Assembly: GCA_030830805.1 (NCBI GenBank)
Contig: JAURMH010000072.1
Span: 1 to 41,736 of the forward strand
DNA from: Bacteroidota bacterium
Lineage (GTDB): Bacteria > Bacteroidota > Bacteroidia > Sphingobacteriales > Sphingobacteriaceae
Direction: 5' to 3'
Length of the DNA: 41,736 bases
Shown here: positions 19,406 to 29,211 of the stretch, one piece after another
How positions within the stretch are numbered: the first letter of the stretch is position 1
Layout of the letters: each line of letters starts with the position of its first letter
The notes under the pieces: generated by a model
The model's input: only the letters and a program-made list of their open reading frames with translations
Told to the model about the DNA's origin: nothing
Databases searched by the model: none
Position numbers and translations under genes: made by a program

Positions 19406-21436
19406 ATGAAAAAAATAATATTCGCAGCGAGTGTTTTACTTGTGAGTGCTTGTTCTCAAAAGACAATCGATAAAGCATCAGATCCAATTGTCAATCATAT
19501 AGACAGCAGCACAACTGCTGGCGAAAACTTTTTCCTTTATGCCAATAACAATTGGTTTAAAAATAATCCTATTCCTAGTACCGAAAATAGTAACGGTATT
19601 TTCAGAACCATTCAAGATACGATTAACAGTGCTGTTTTTGCTATCTGCCAAAAAGCAGCGGCAACAAAAGACGCAGCCGAAGGTAGCAATGAACAAAAAA
19701 TAGGCGATTTCTATTCAAGTGGCATGGATACCCTTACGATTGAAAAACTTGGCGTTCAACCATTACAAGAAGAATTAAATCAAATTGCAGCCATTAAAGA
19801 TCTGAACGGCTTGATGCAAAATATTGCCAACCTCAATAAGATTGGTGTTTCGCCTTTGTTTAATTTATTTGTAGGCAGAGACGATAAAAAATCGAGTCAA
19901 TATGCGGTGTCTTTATATCAAGGCGGAATAGGCCTTCCAGACCGCGACTATTATTTTAACAGCGATGCCAGAACGGTAAATATTCGTAACGAATACCAAA
20001 AGCACATTACCAATATATTTGTATTGATAGGCGAAAACCAAAACAATGCAACCAAAAAAACGAATGCTGTTTTTCAAATTGAAACGGCCTTAGCTAAAGC
20101 GAGCAGAAAATTAGCCGACACCCGCGACCCATACAAAAACTACAATAAAATGTCGGTGGCACAACTAAGCAAGTTGAGTAAAAACATTTCTTTTGAAAAT
20201 ATTTTAAGTATCTATGGTTTAAAAAATGTTGATAGTGTTATTGTTGGACAACCAGAATTTGTAAGTGCCCTTGGAGAAACCTTAACTAAATTTACCATTG
20301 CAGATTGGCAAGCTTATTTAACTTGGAATGTCATCAATAATTATGCGTCTTATTTGAACAAAGATTTCGAAACAGCTAATTTTAATTTTTATAGCAAAAC
20401 CATGTCTGGCACTAAAAGCCAAAAGCCTCGCTACAAAAGAATTGTAGAGCAAACCGATGGTGCATTGGGCGAATTAGTTGGGCAAATTTATGTAGCTAAT
20501 TACTTACCAAAAGGCACCAAAGAAAAACTGCTAGAAATTGGTGAAAACATCCGAACTGTTTATGCAGAACACATTAAAAATCTTACTTGGATGTCGGCAG
20601 AAACAAAAACAAAAGCCTTGAGTAAATTAGCAAAAGTAAGTATGAAGGTTGGTTATCCAGATAAATGGAAAGATCTTTCGACTGTGAAAATTACACGCGA
20701 TGCTTATTTAACAAATATCAAAAACATTAACCAATGGTCTTTCGAAAGAAGCATTCAAAAATATGGTAAGCCGGTAGACAAAACAGAATGGGAAATGACA
20801 CCACAAACATACAATGCCTATTACAATCCAGTAGACAACGAGATTGTGGTGCCTGCTTGTAATATTATTGTACCAGGATTTGAAGGGCAAATGCCCGATG
20901 ATGCTGTTTTGTATGGCATTATTGGAGGTTCTACTTTTGGACACGAAATTACGCATGGCTTTGATGACCAAGGCAGTCAATATGACGAAGATGGAAACCT
21001 AAAAGACTGGTGGACCAAAGAAGATCGCAAAAAATTTACCGAAAAAACAAAAGCCATTGTGGCGCAATACAGTGCTTATGTAGTGTTAGATAGCATGCAT
21101 GTAAATGGCGAAGCTACACAAGGCGAAAACATTGCCGATTTAGGTGGTGTGGTAATGGGGTACGAAGCATTCAAAAAAACCAAACAAGGCAAAAATAACG
21201 AAATGATTAATGGCTTAACTGCAGATCAGCGTTACTTCTTAGCCTATGGTTATGCTTGGATGGTCAATAGACGCCCCGAAAATTTAGCAAGACAAATTAT
21301 GAGCGATGTACATTCACCTAGCGAATTTAGAGTGAATGGACCCGTCGTGAATATTGATGAATTTTATAAAGCATTTAATATTCAAAAAGGAGATAAACTT
21401 TGGCGAGACGAAAGTCAACGCATTAAAATTTGGTAA
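19406..21436 (+). CDS. M13 family (neprilysin/PepO-like) metallopeptidase lipoprotein
   Basis: Lipobox VLLVSACS, zinc motif HEITH in TFGHEITHGFDDQG, GENIADLGG, VHSPSEFRVNGPVVN. Confidence 0.95.
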   Translation: MKKIIFAASVLLVSACSQKTIDKASDPIVNHIDSSTTAGENFFLYANNNWFKNNPIPSTENSNGIFRTIQDTINSAVFAICQKAAATKDAAEGSNEQKIGDFYSSGMDTLTIEKLGVQPLQEELNQIAAIKDLNGLMQNIANLNKIGVSPLFNLFVGRDDKKSSQYAVSLYQGGIGLPDRDYYFNSDARTVNIRNEYQKHITNIFVLIGENQNNATKKTNAVFQIETALAKASRKLADTRDPYKNYNKMSVAQLSKLSKNISFENILSIYGLKNVDSVIVGQPEFVSALGETLTKFTIADWQAYLTWNVINNYASYLNKDFETANFNFYSKTMSGTKSQKPRYKRIVEQTDGALGELVGQIYVANYLPKGTKEKLLEIGENIRTVYAEHIKNLTWMSAETKTKALSKLAKVSMKVGYPDKWKDLSTVKITRDAYLTNIKNINQWSFERSIQKYGKPVDKTEWEMTPQTYNAYYNPVDNEIVVPACNIIVPGFEGQMPDDAVLYGIIGGSTFGHEITHGFDDQGSQYDEDGNLKDWWTKEDRKKFTEKTKAIVAQYSAYVVLDSMHVNGEATQGENIADLGGVVMGYEAFKKTKQGKNNEMINGLTADQRYFLAYGYAWMVNRRPENLARQIMSDVHSPSEFRVNGPVVNIDEFYKAFNIQKGDKLWRDESQRIKIW

Positions 21437-21437
21437 C

Positions 21438-21471
21438 AAAAAAAGCCTCCGAAAATTCGGAGGCTTTTTTT
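21438..21471. terminator. Bidirectional terminator between convergent M13 peptidase and dnaK
   Basis: AAAAAAAGCCTCCGAAAATTCGGAGGCTTTTTTT. Confidence 0.85.
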
Positions 21472-21490
21472 ATGTTATTGTTGATGCAAA

Positions 21491-23401
21491 TTATTTTGCT
21501 TCGTCTTCTTTTACTTCTTCGAAATTTACATCTTGAACATTGTCATCCGCGCTAGCTTCTGGACCTGCTCCTGGATTTTCTCCAGCTGCTCCCGCTTCTT
21601 GCGTTGCTTTATACAATTCTTCTGAAGCTGCTGTCCAAGCTGCGTTTAAAGCTTCTTGTGCTGTTGCTAACTCTTCGAAATTTTTAGCAGTATGTGCTTC
21701 TTTTAATTTGGCAAGTGCCGCTTCAATCGCTTCTTTGTTAGGAGCCGATAATTTATCACCGTATTCTTTCAATTGTTTTTCTGTTGTGAAAATCAATGAA
21801 TCGGCTGCGTTGATTGCATCTGCTTCTTCTTTTGCTTTACGATCTACTTCTGCATTTTCTTCTGCTTCGCGTTTCATTTTTTGGATATCTTCATCAGATA
21901 ATCCAGAACTTGCTTCGATGCGAATTTTTTGCTCTTTGCCTGTTCCTTTATCTTTCGCGCTTACATTTAAAATACCGTTTGCATCAATATCAAAAGTAAC
22001 TTCTACCTGAGGCACGCCTCTTGGTGCTGGCGGAATTCCATCTAAATGGAAACGACCAATTGTTCTATTTTGATTTGCCATAGGGCGCTCTCCTTGTAAT
22101 ACATGGATTTCTACCGATGGTTGTTGATCTGATGCAGTTGAAAATACTTCCGATTTTTTAGAAGGGATTGTGGTATTAGATTCAATTAATCTAGTAAATA
22201 CTCCACCCATAGTTTCGATACCTAAAGAAAGCGGAGTAACGTCTAATAACAAGACATCTTTTACATCACCGGTTAATACACCACCTTGAATAGCCGCGCC
22301 AATAGCAACCACTTCGTCTGGATTTACTCCTTTAGAAGGTGCTTTGCCAAAGAACTTTTCTACCGCTTCTTGAATCGCAGGAATACGCGTTGAACCTCCA
22401 ACTAAAATCACTTCATCAATATCCGAAGTTGATAAACCGGCATTTTTCAAAGCAGATTTACAAGGTTCAATGGTACGCTTGATTAATGAATCAGCAAGTG
22501 ATTCGAATTTTGCTCTTGTTAAAGTACGCACTAAATGTTTAGGCACACCGTCTACAGCGGTAACATATGGTAAATTAATTTCTGATTGCGTAGTAGATGA
22601 TAATTCAATCTTCGCTTTTTCAGCTGCTTCTTTTAAGCGTTGTAATGCCATCGGATCTTTTGTCAAGTCGATGTTTTCTTCTGCTTTAAATTCTGCTGCT
22701 AACCAATCAATAATCACATGGTCAAAGTCATCACCACCTAAGTGTGTATCACCGTCGGTAGATTTTACTTCAAAAACGCCACCACCTAATTCTAATACCG
22801 ACACATCGTGTGTTCCACCACCACAGTCGAACACTACAATTTTCATGTCTTTTTGTGATTTATCAAAACCGTAAGCCAATGCTGCTGCAGTAGGTTCGTT
22901 GATAATTCTACGAACATTTAAACCTGCGATTTCGCCTGCTTCTTTGGTTGCTTGTCTTTGCGCATCATTGAAATAAGCTGGCACGGTTACCACTGCTTCT
23001 TTCACTTCGTAGCCTAAATAATCTTCGGCTGTTTTTTTCATCTTCTGCAAAATCATAGCAGACAATTCTTGAGGCGTATACATGCGGTCATCAATTTGTA
23101 CACGCGGTGTATTGTTCTCTCCTTTAACTACTGCATAAGGAACTCTTTCCAATTCCTTGGTAACTTCTGAAAATGAATTACCCATAAAACGTTTAATTGA
23201 ATAAATCGTTTTACGTGGATTTGTAATCGCTTGCCTTTTTGCAGGATCACCAATTTTACGCTCCCCATTATCTGCAAATGACACGATAGATGGTGTTGTT
23301 CTTTTTCCTTCTGAATTTGGAATTACTACTGGCTCATTTCCTTCCATTACGGCAACGCATGAGTTGGTTGTTCCTAAATCGATTCCGATAATTTTTGACA
23401 T
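21491..23401 (-). CDS. dnaK: Molecular chaperone DnaK (Hsp70)
   Basis: [21 protein letters not shown], full-length 636 aa, [23 protein letters not shown]. Confidence 0.98.
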   Translation of the reverse strand: MSKIIGIDLGTTNSCVAVMEGNEPVVIPNSEGKRTTPSIVSFADNGERKIGDPAKRQAITNPRKTIYSIKRFMGNSFSEVTKELERVPYAVVKGENNTPRVQIDDRMYTPQELSAMILQKMKKTAEDYLGYEVKEAVVTVPAYFNDAQRQATKEAGEIAGLNVRRIINEPTAAALAYGFDKSQKDMKIVVFDCGGGTHDVSVLELGGGVFEVKSTDGDTHLGGDDFDHVIIDWLAAEFKAEENIDLTKDPMALQRLKEAAEKAKIELSSTTQSEINLPYVTAVDGVPKHLVRTLTRAKFESLADSLIKRTIEPCKSALKNAGLSTSDIDEVILVGGSTRIPAIQEAVEKFFGKAPSKGVNPDEVVAIGAAIQGGVLTGDVKDVLLLDVTPLSLGIETMGGVFTRLIESNTTIPSKKSEVFSTASDQQPSVEIHVLQGERPMANQNRTIGRFHLDGIPPAPRGVPQVEVTFDIDANGILNVSAKDKGTGKEQKIRIEASSGLSDEDIQKMKREAEENAEVDRKAKEEADAINAADSLIFTTEKQLKEYGDKLSAPNKEAIEAALAKLKEAHTAKNFEELATAQEALNAAWTAASEELYKATQEAGAAGENPGAGPEASADDNVQDVNFEEVKEDEAK

Positions 23402-23437
23402 ATACTTGAATTTATTTTGTTCAATTTCCTATTGATA

Positions 23438-23454
23438 TACAATGCTTGTGCCAA
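23438..23454 (-). promoter_or_regulatory. Sigma-54-like -24/-12 motif upstream of dnaK
   Basis: Minus strand TTGGCACAAGCATTGTA versus consensus TGGCACRNNNNTTGCW (one mismatch, TTGT for TTGC); 36-nt gap to the ATG. Confidence 0.45.
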
Positions 23455-23501
23455 TCCTAAAAACTGACTGTTTTACCGATATCATTGGCTTATAAATGAA
23501 A

Positions 23502-23527
23502 AAAACGACATTTTTCGATGTCGTTTT
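23502..23527 (-). terminator. Terminator downstream of the 23560-24639 lipoprotein gene
   Basis: AAAACGACAT-CGAAAA-ATGTCGTTTTTTTC on minus strand. Confidence 0.75.
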
Positions 23528-23559
23528 GTCATAAATTGAATGCCATTGGCATTAAATGC

Positions 23560-24639
23560 TTACCTAAAGCCTAAGTCGTTTGCGGTTCCGGCTCCGCGAC
23601 CCGTAATGTCACCTTCTTTTAAGGCATAAATGGCATCTTGACTTAAATTCGTTTGCTTTAATTGGTTAAACAATTTGCCCATGCGACTAGAGAAAATACC
23701 TAATCCGCCTTCTACGTTGCTATAATCTGGACGAATATCATTTAAGCCACCCGAACCATTATTAATTTCTATGTATTTAGTCAATTCCTCGCCCGCTACG
23801 TTAAAACAAATCTCAAGTGGTGCAATGTACTCTCTGCGAGCAGAAGAGCTTGTGAGCGGGTCTAATTCAGCTTGTAAATAAGTAAAGAACGCTTCTCCTG
23901 ACAAGGTATAAGAAATCTTTGAAGTACCGATTGAATTACTTGTTTTGATATTTTCAAACATCGGCATGTCTACATATTTATCTACGGAGGTGCCAGCTAA
24001 ATCGTCCACTTCTCTAAACTTGAATCGTAAAAAAGTAGTATACATTTTTCCATTGATAGCGCCATTCCAATTGAAGGTATGGTTCAAATAAATTTTAGTG
24101 AAACGATTATATAATTTTACTTCGTTTTGCGTGCCACTAAATAAAAAATCTGCGACAATGGGTGTGCGTGACTTAGCAATTAATTTACCATCTGATTTTC
24201 TTCTGACTACAATTTGATAGTTAGCCCAAGTAGTGTCTCTGTTAATGATTGCATATTTAACTTTAAAGCCAGCAGGTGTTTTATAAAAAATATTATTGGC
24301 ATTGAAACTACCCGCCTCTTTATTTAAATGAACGGTGTCTAACACCACACTGTCAATGTATTTAATGTTCGCATCTGTTATTGGAGTATAAGTTGCGAAA
24401 AGTTTAGCTTCAATTGGATAAGGATAAATATTTGAATCGGGCACCGAACCTGCAATGATCGCACTTCCTTCGTCGTTCAAATAAGCCTTATTGATTTTTA
24501 TATATTGAACGGATTCGTCTTTGTTGAGGATTCCGAAAATTACTGGTATTTCTTTATAAGGTGCCGTTACATCAAAGTCTGTCGAACATGCTGAAAGAAG
24601 CATGGCAATCGGAGCAAAAAAGCGTATGATGCGGTTCAT
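23560..24639 (-). CDS. Hypothetical lipoprotein, possibly DUF4249-related
   Basis: Signal peptide with lipobox MLLSACS; VIFGILNKDESVQYIKINKAYL; beta-rich. Family not certain. Confidence 0.6.
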   Translation of the reverse strand: MNRIIRFFAPIAMLLSACSTDFDVTAPYKEIPVIFGILNKDESVQYIKINKAYLNDEGSAIIAGSVPDSNIYPYPIEAKLFATYTPITDANIKYIDSVVLDTVHLNKEAGSFNANNIFYKTPAGFKVKYAIINRDTTWANYQIVVRRKSDGKLIAKSRTPIVADFLFSGTQNEVKLYNRFTKIYLNHTFNWNGAINGKMYTTFLRFKFREVDDLAGTSVDKYVDMPMFENIKTSNSIGTSKISYTLSGEAFFTYLQAELDPLTSSSARREYIAPLEICFNVAGEELTKYIEINNGSGGLNDIRPDYSNVEGGLGIFSSRMGKLFNQLKQTNLSQDAIYALKEGDITGRGAGTANDLGFR

Positions 24640-24724
24640 TTATTGTTTTATAAGTAAAAATTAAAAATGCGATTAAGAAATGAATAAAAAAAATTATTCC
24701 TCTCAAATATTTCATTTAAATATC

Positions 24725-24755
24725 AAAAAAAAAGCCGCGAAGGTATCGCGGCTTT
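24725..24755 (-). terminator. Terminator at the end of the ribosomal-protein (alpha) operon
   Basis: Minus strand AAAGCCGCGA-TACCT-TCGCGGCTTTTTTTTT, perfect stem plus U-tract, directly after rplQ. Confidence 0.85.
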
Positions 24756-24772
24756 ATAATTATTTTGAAGGA

Positions 24773-25300
24773 TTATTCTTCTGTTGAGGTTGACTCTTCA
24801 GCTGCAGGTGCAATTTCTTCTGCTGGAGCATCTGCTACAACTGGAGCTGCTACTGCCGCTGGCTCATCTGCTTTTTTCTTAGCGCGACCACGACGAGTGG
24901 TTGCTTTTTCAGTTTTACCTGCTTTAGATGAAAGCATTAATTCGTTATAATCAACCAATTCAATAAAACACATGTCTGCATTATCACCAATTCTATTACC
25001 CGTTTTAATGATACGCGTATATCCTCCTGGTCTATCTGCAATTTTCACTGCGATCTCTCTAAACAAAGTAGTAATAGCGTCTTTGTCTTGTAAGTAGCTA
25101 AATACAACTCTTCTAGAGTTTGTGCTATCGTCTTTTGATTTTGTCAACAAAGGCTCTACATAAGTACGCAACGCTTTTGCTTTTGCAACTGTTGTTGTAA
25201 TGCGTTTATGTAAAATTAAAGAACAAGCCATATTTGCAAGCATTGCTTTTCTATGTGGTGTTGTTCTGCCTAAGTGATTAATTTTCTTACCGTGTCTCAT
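24773..25300 (-). CDS. rplQ: 50S ribosomal protein L17 with acidic/Ala-rich C-terminal extension
   Basis: [37 protein letters not shown]. Confidence 0.97.
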   Translation of the reverse strand: MRHGKKINHLGRTTPHRKAMLANMACSLILHKRITTTVAKAKALRTYVEPLLTKSKDDSTNSRRVVFSYLQDKDAITTLFREIAVKIADRPGGYTRIIKTGNRIGDNADMCFIELVDYNELMLSSKAGKTEKATTRRGRAKKKADEPAAVAAPVVADAPAEEIAPAAEESTSTEE

Positions 25301-25393
25301 TTTCTTTTTATTGCTGCATACCGTTCCGTCTGAGCGGAGGATTTATGCATAGTTAACATTTAGTTAAATCGAACTTGCGTTCGACCGGAATTT

Positions 25394-26386
25394 TTATTCT
25401 TCGTCTAATTTAAATTTCGAAAGGTTCATGCCGAAAGACAATCCTTTTGATTTTACTAACTCTTGAATTTCAGTCAATGATTTTTTACCAAAGTTTCTGA
25501 ATTTCAACATGTCAGCAACATCATAAGTTACTAAATCAGCCAAAGTGCGAATATCAGCAGCTTTCAAGCAATTCAATGCTCTTACCGATAAATCCATATC
25601 TACTAATTCAGTTTTAAGAATCTTACGCATGTGTAAAATTTCTTCGTCTACTTCATTTGTTTGCTCTTTCGCTTGCGTCTCTAACATGATACGCTCATCT
25701 GAGAACAACATAAAGTGTTGAATCAAAATTTTAGCTGCTTCTTTTAATGCTTCTTCTGGATGAATAGATCCATCAGTCGAAATATCAATGATCAGTTTTT
25801 CGTAATCTGTTTTTTGCTCTACACGGTAATTTTCAATGCTGTATTTAACATTTTTAATTGGTGTGTAAATTGAATCGATTGCGATTACACCTACATTGGC
25901 ATTTTCGTTTTTATTTTCTTCTGCAGCGATGTATCCTCTACCTTTTGAAACAGAAATTTCCATTTCTAAAGTAACACTTGGATTCATATTGCAAACAACC
26001 AATTCAGGATTTAAAACTGTAAAGTTGTTAGAAAACTTAGTGATGTCGCCTGCATTGAAAGCGTCTTGTCCTTTAATAACAACGAATATTTTTTCAGAGT
26101 CGCCGCTATCGCCAGTTTTTTTGAAACGTACTTGTTTCAAGTTAAGGATAATGTCTGTAACATCTTCTACTACACCTTTAATGGTAGAGAACTCATGAGA
26201 AACTCCTGAGAACTTTACTGATGTAATAGCGTAACCCTCAAGCGAAGAAAGTAAAATTCTTCTTAATGCATTACCGATAGTTATACCGAAACCTGGCTCC
26301 AATGGACGAAATTCAAACGATCCATCGAAATCTGTTGATTTCTGCATAATTACTCTATCCGGTTTTTGGAATGCTAATATTGCCAT
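25394..26386 (-). CDS. rpoA: DNA-directed RNA polymerase subunit alpha
   Basis: [28 protein letters not shown]-terminal [15 protein letters not shown]...[12 protein letters not shown]. Confidence 0.98.
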   Translation of the reverse strand: MAILAFQKPDRVIMQKSTDFDGSFEFRPLEPGFGITIGNALRRILLSSLEGYAITSVKFSGVSHEFSTIKGVVEDVTDIILNLKQVRFKKTGDSGDSEKIFVVIKGQDAFNAGDITKFSNNFTVLNPELVVCNMNPSVTLEMEISVSKGRGYIAAEENKNENANVGVIAIDSIYTPIKNVKYSIENYRVEQKTDYEKLIIDISTDGSIHPEEALKEAAKILIQHFMLFSDERIMLETQAKEQTNEVDEEILHMRKILKTELVDMDLSVRALNCLKAADIRTLADLVTYDVADMLKFRNFGKKSLTEIQELVKSKGLSFGMNLSKFKLDEE

Positions 26387-26460
26387 TAATTTATATTTAA
26401 ATGTTATATTATTATTTTTATTTGCTTAGCCTTTAGGGCTATTATTAATTCTATAAGGAA

Positions 26461-27069
26461 TTATTTAGAGTACAACTCGACAATTAATTGTTCTTTGATG
26501 TTCTCTGGAATATCCGCTCGATCAGGCATTGAAAGGAAAGTTCCTGACATTGCTGCACTATCAAATGCTAACCAAGTATACTTAGCTACTCTAGTAGTTG
26601 CTACTGCTTCGTTGATTGCTTCTAATGCTTTAGATTTTTCTCTAACAGAAACAACATCACCTGGACGCAAAGTGTACGATGGAATATTTACAATATCACC
26701 ATTCACTAAAACGTGCTTATGAGAAACTAATTGACGAGCTGCACGACGAGAACCTGCAATACCTAAACGATAAACAGTGTTATCTAAACGAGCTTCCAAA
26801 AATTTCAATAAGTTTTCACCGGTAATACCATGCTTACGATGTGCTTTTCCGAATAAGTTTTCGAACTGTTTTTCTAATACACCATAGATGTATTTAGCTT
26901 TTTGCTTTTCCATTAACTGGATAGCATATTCAGATTGCTTTCCACGTTTCTTAGACAAACCGTGTTGTCCTGGTGGATAATTTTTTCTTTCTAATGCTTT
27001 GTCTGGTCCGTAAATTGCTTCACGAAACTTACGAGCGATTTTCGATTTTGGTCCTGTGTATCTTGCCAT
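26461..27069 (-). CDS. rpsD: 30S ribosomal protein S4
   Basis: [46 protein letters not shown]. Confidence 0.98.
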   Translation of the reverse strand: MARYTGPKSKIARKFREAIYGPDKALERKNYPPGQHGLSKKRGKQSEYAIQLMEKQKAKYIYGVLEKQFENLFGKAHRKHGITGENLLKFLEARLDNTVYRLGIAGSRRAARQLVSHKHVLVNGDIVNIPSYTLRPGDVVSVREKSKALEAINEAVATTRVAKYTWLAFDSAAMSGTFLSMPDRADIPENIKEQLIVELYSK

Positions 27070-27094
27070 TGTTTGTTGTTTTAGTTAATCTTAG

Positions 27095-27177
27095 CTGAAC
27101 ACCACCTCGGTGTTCAGTATAACTATATTATCTTTTTAAATAAACAAAATGTGATGTCCTTTCGAATACCACATTTT
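27095..27177 (-). ncRNA. Candidate structured leader RNA upstream of rpsD (two hairpins)
   Basis: 27095-27117 CTGAACACC-GAGGT-GGTGTTCAG (9-bp perfect stem); 27146-27177 AAAATGTGGT...ATCACATTTT (10-bp stem with one G-U). Confidence 0.5.
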
Positions 27178-27188
27178 ATTGTAATTAA

Positions 27189-27581
27189 TTATACTCTTCT
27201 CTTTTTCGGAGGACGACATCCATTATGTGGAAGTGGAGTGATGTCTTTGATAAGCGTCACTTCTATTCCAGAGTTTTGAATGGTGCGGATAGCCGACTCA
27301 CGTCCCGAACCTGGTCCTTTTACAAAAACCTCTACTTTTCTTAAGCCAAGATCATGTGCCGTTTTAGCACATTCGCCTGCTGCCATTTGGGCTGCATAAG
27401 GAGTGTTTTTCTTTGAACCTTTGAATCCCATTTTACCAGCAGATGCCCAAGAAATAACTTGACCTTGTGTGTTGGTTAATGAAATAATGATATTGTTAAA
27501 AGTAGCGCTAATGTGAGCTTCACCAATTGGTTCAACCACTACTACTCTTTTTTTAGTAACTTTTTTACCTGTCTTTGCCAT
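27189..27581 (-). CDS. rpsK: 30S ribosomal protein S11
   Basis: [41 protein letters not shown]. Confidence 0.98.
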   Translation of the reverse strand: MAKTGKKVTKKRVVVVEPIGEAHISATFNNIIISLTNTQGQVISWASAGKMGFKGSKKNTPYAAQMAAGECAKTAHDLGLRKVEVFVKGPGSGRESAIRTIQNSGIEVTLIKDITPLPHNGCRPPKKRRV

Positions 27582-27593
27582 AATTAATTACGA

Positions 27594-27971
27594 TTACTTA
27601 GTTGCTTTTTTCTTACCTGCAACTGTCTTACGTTTACCTTTACGAGTTCTTGAATTGTTCTTAGTTCTTTGACCACGAACTGGAAGTCCTTTTCTGTGAC
27701 GTAAACCTCTATAACATCCAATATCCATCAAACGCTTAATGTTCAATTGAACTTCTGAACGAAGTGCACCTTCCACTTTAATTTGATCATTGATGATATT
27801 ACGAATAGCCGTCAATTGATCATCCGACCATTCTTGAACCTTAGTATTGAAATCAATACCTGCTTCTTTCAAAATACGTTGTGCAGTAGAACGGCCAACA
27901 CCATAAATGTATGTTAAACCTATTTCTCCTCTTTTGTTTTTTGGTAAATCAATACCTGCGATCCTTGCCAT
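27594..27971 (-). CDS. rpsM: 30S ribosomal protein S13
   Basis: [52 protein letters not shown]. Confidence 0.98.
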   Translation of the reverse strand: MARIAGIDLPKNKRGEIGLTYIYGVGRSTAQRILKEAGIDFNTKVQEWSDDQLTAIRNIINDQIKVEGALRSEVQLNIKRLMDIGCYRGLRHRKGLPVRGQRTKNNSRTRKGKRKTVAGKKKATK

Positions 27972-28023
27972 TTGTTAATTTATATTTCTTAGCGACCTAT
28001 TTTATTTTTTTTCAATTAATGGA

Positions 28024-28140
28024 TTAACCCTGACGTTGTTTGTACTTAGGGTTCTTCTTGTTTATCACGTAAAGCTTTCCATTGCGTCTAATGATTTTAC
28101 AATCTACGCTTCTCTTTTTGATTGATGCTTTAACTTTCAT
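28024..28140 (-). CDS. rpmJ: 50S ribosomal protein L36
   Basis: Below ORF-track size cutoff; translates to [38 protein letters not shown] (38 aa). Confidence 0.97.
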   Translation of the reverse strand: MKVKASIKKRSVDCKIIRRNGKLYVINKKNPKYKQRQG

Positions 28141-28195
28141 CTTTAGCTATTTTATAATTTTTTAATCCTTTTATTTTTTGCTATTGCTAGCTTAA

Positions 28196-28414
28196 TTATT
28201 TGTATCGATAAGTAATTCTGCCTTTCGATAAATCGTATGGCGATAACTCCAACTTTACTTTATCTCCAGGAAGAATTTTAATATAATTCATTCTCATTTT
28301 TCCTGAAATGTGTGCAATTATTTCGTGTCCGTTTTCCAACTCAACCCTAAACATTGCGTTTGACAATGCTTCTCTAATTACACCATCTTGTTCTATGGAG
28401 GCTTGTTTCGCCAT
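28196..28414 (-). CDS. infA: Translation initiation factor IF-1
   Basis: [53 protein letters not shown]. Confidence 0.98.
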   Translation of the reverse strand: MAKQASIEQDGVIREALSNAMFRVELENGHEIIAHISGKMRMNYIKILPGDKVKLELSPYDLSKGRITYRYK

Positions 28415-28419
28415 TAATT

Positions 28420-29196
28420 TTATTTTTTATTTAATACTTCTTCTACAAACTCAAATGAGGAAAGTATATCTGCTTTTCCTTTTTTAACTGCTACTGTATG
28501 CTCAAAATGAGCGGATACTTTACCGTCTTTTGTTCTTATTGTCCATCCATCATTATCCTGAAAAATGGGTGCTTTTCCTAAATTAATCATGGGTTCAATA
28601 GCAATCACTAAACCTTCGATCAATTTTATACCAGCGCCTCTTTTTCCATAATTCGGAACTTCTGGTTTTTCATGCAAGTTTTTTCCTATTCCGTGACCGA
28701 CCATTTCTCGTACAACCCCGTAACCAAATTTTTCTGCATGTTCTTGAACAGCGAATCCAACATCCCCAATTCTCATTCCCTCAATCGCCTTTTCAATTCC
28801 TTTGTATAAACTTTCCTTTGTTACCATTAACAACTGCTTTATTGCAGCTGGTACTTCACCGATTTCAAATGTATAAGCTGAATCACCATAATATCCATTT
28901 TTCAATACACCACAATCAACAGAAACAATGTCGCCGTCGATAAGTGCTTTTGAAGAAGGGATTCCGTGAACAACTACATCGTTCAATGAAATACATAATG
29001 TATTTGGAAAATCTCCGTAACCTTTAAATGCTGGGATTGCATTTGAATCGCGGATAAACTCTTCCGCTCTTCTATCTAATTCTAAAGGTGTAATACCTGG
29101 TCGAATTATTTTTGCAACCTCTGCTAAGGCTTTGCCAACAAGTAAAGAACTCTCTCTAATTAATTCAATTTCTTCTGCGCTTTTGTAAGTAATCAT
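28420..29196 (-). CDS. map: Type I methionyl aminopeptidase
   Basis: [58 protein letters not shown]. Confidence 0.97.
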   Translation of the reverse strand: MITYKSAEEIELIRESSLLVGKALAEVAKIIRPGITPLELDRRAEEFIRDSNAIPAFKGYGDFPNTLCISLNDVVVHGIPSSKALIDGDIVSVDCGVLKNGYYGDSAYTFEIGEVPAAIKQLLMVTKESLYKGIEKAIEGMRIGDVGFAVQEHAEKFGYGVVREMVGHGIGKNLHEKPEVPNYGKRGAGIKLIEGLVIAIEPMINLGKAPIFQDNDGWTIRTKDGKVSAHFEHTVAVKKGKADILSSFEFVEEVLNKK

Positions 29197-29211
29197 ACAA
29201 TTACGCGGATA

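Noticed and set aside
21540-22874. Plus-strand ORFs (156, 61 and 134 aa) antisense to dnaK
   Set aside because: Mirror-frame ORFs inside a highly conserved coding gene; low-complexity Ser/Ala-rich translations with no recognisable motif.
26427-26441. Small hairpin TAGCC-CTAAA-GGCTA between rpsD and rpoA
   Set aside because: Only a 5-bp stem in AT-rich sequence; too weak to call without conservation data.
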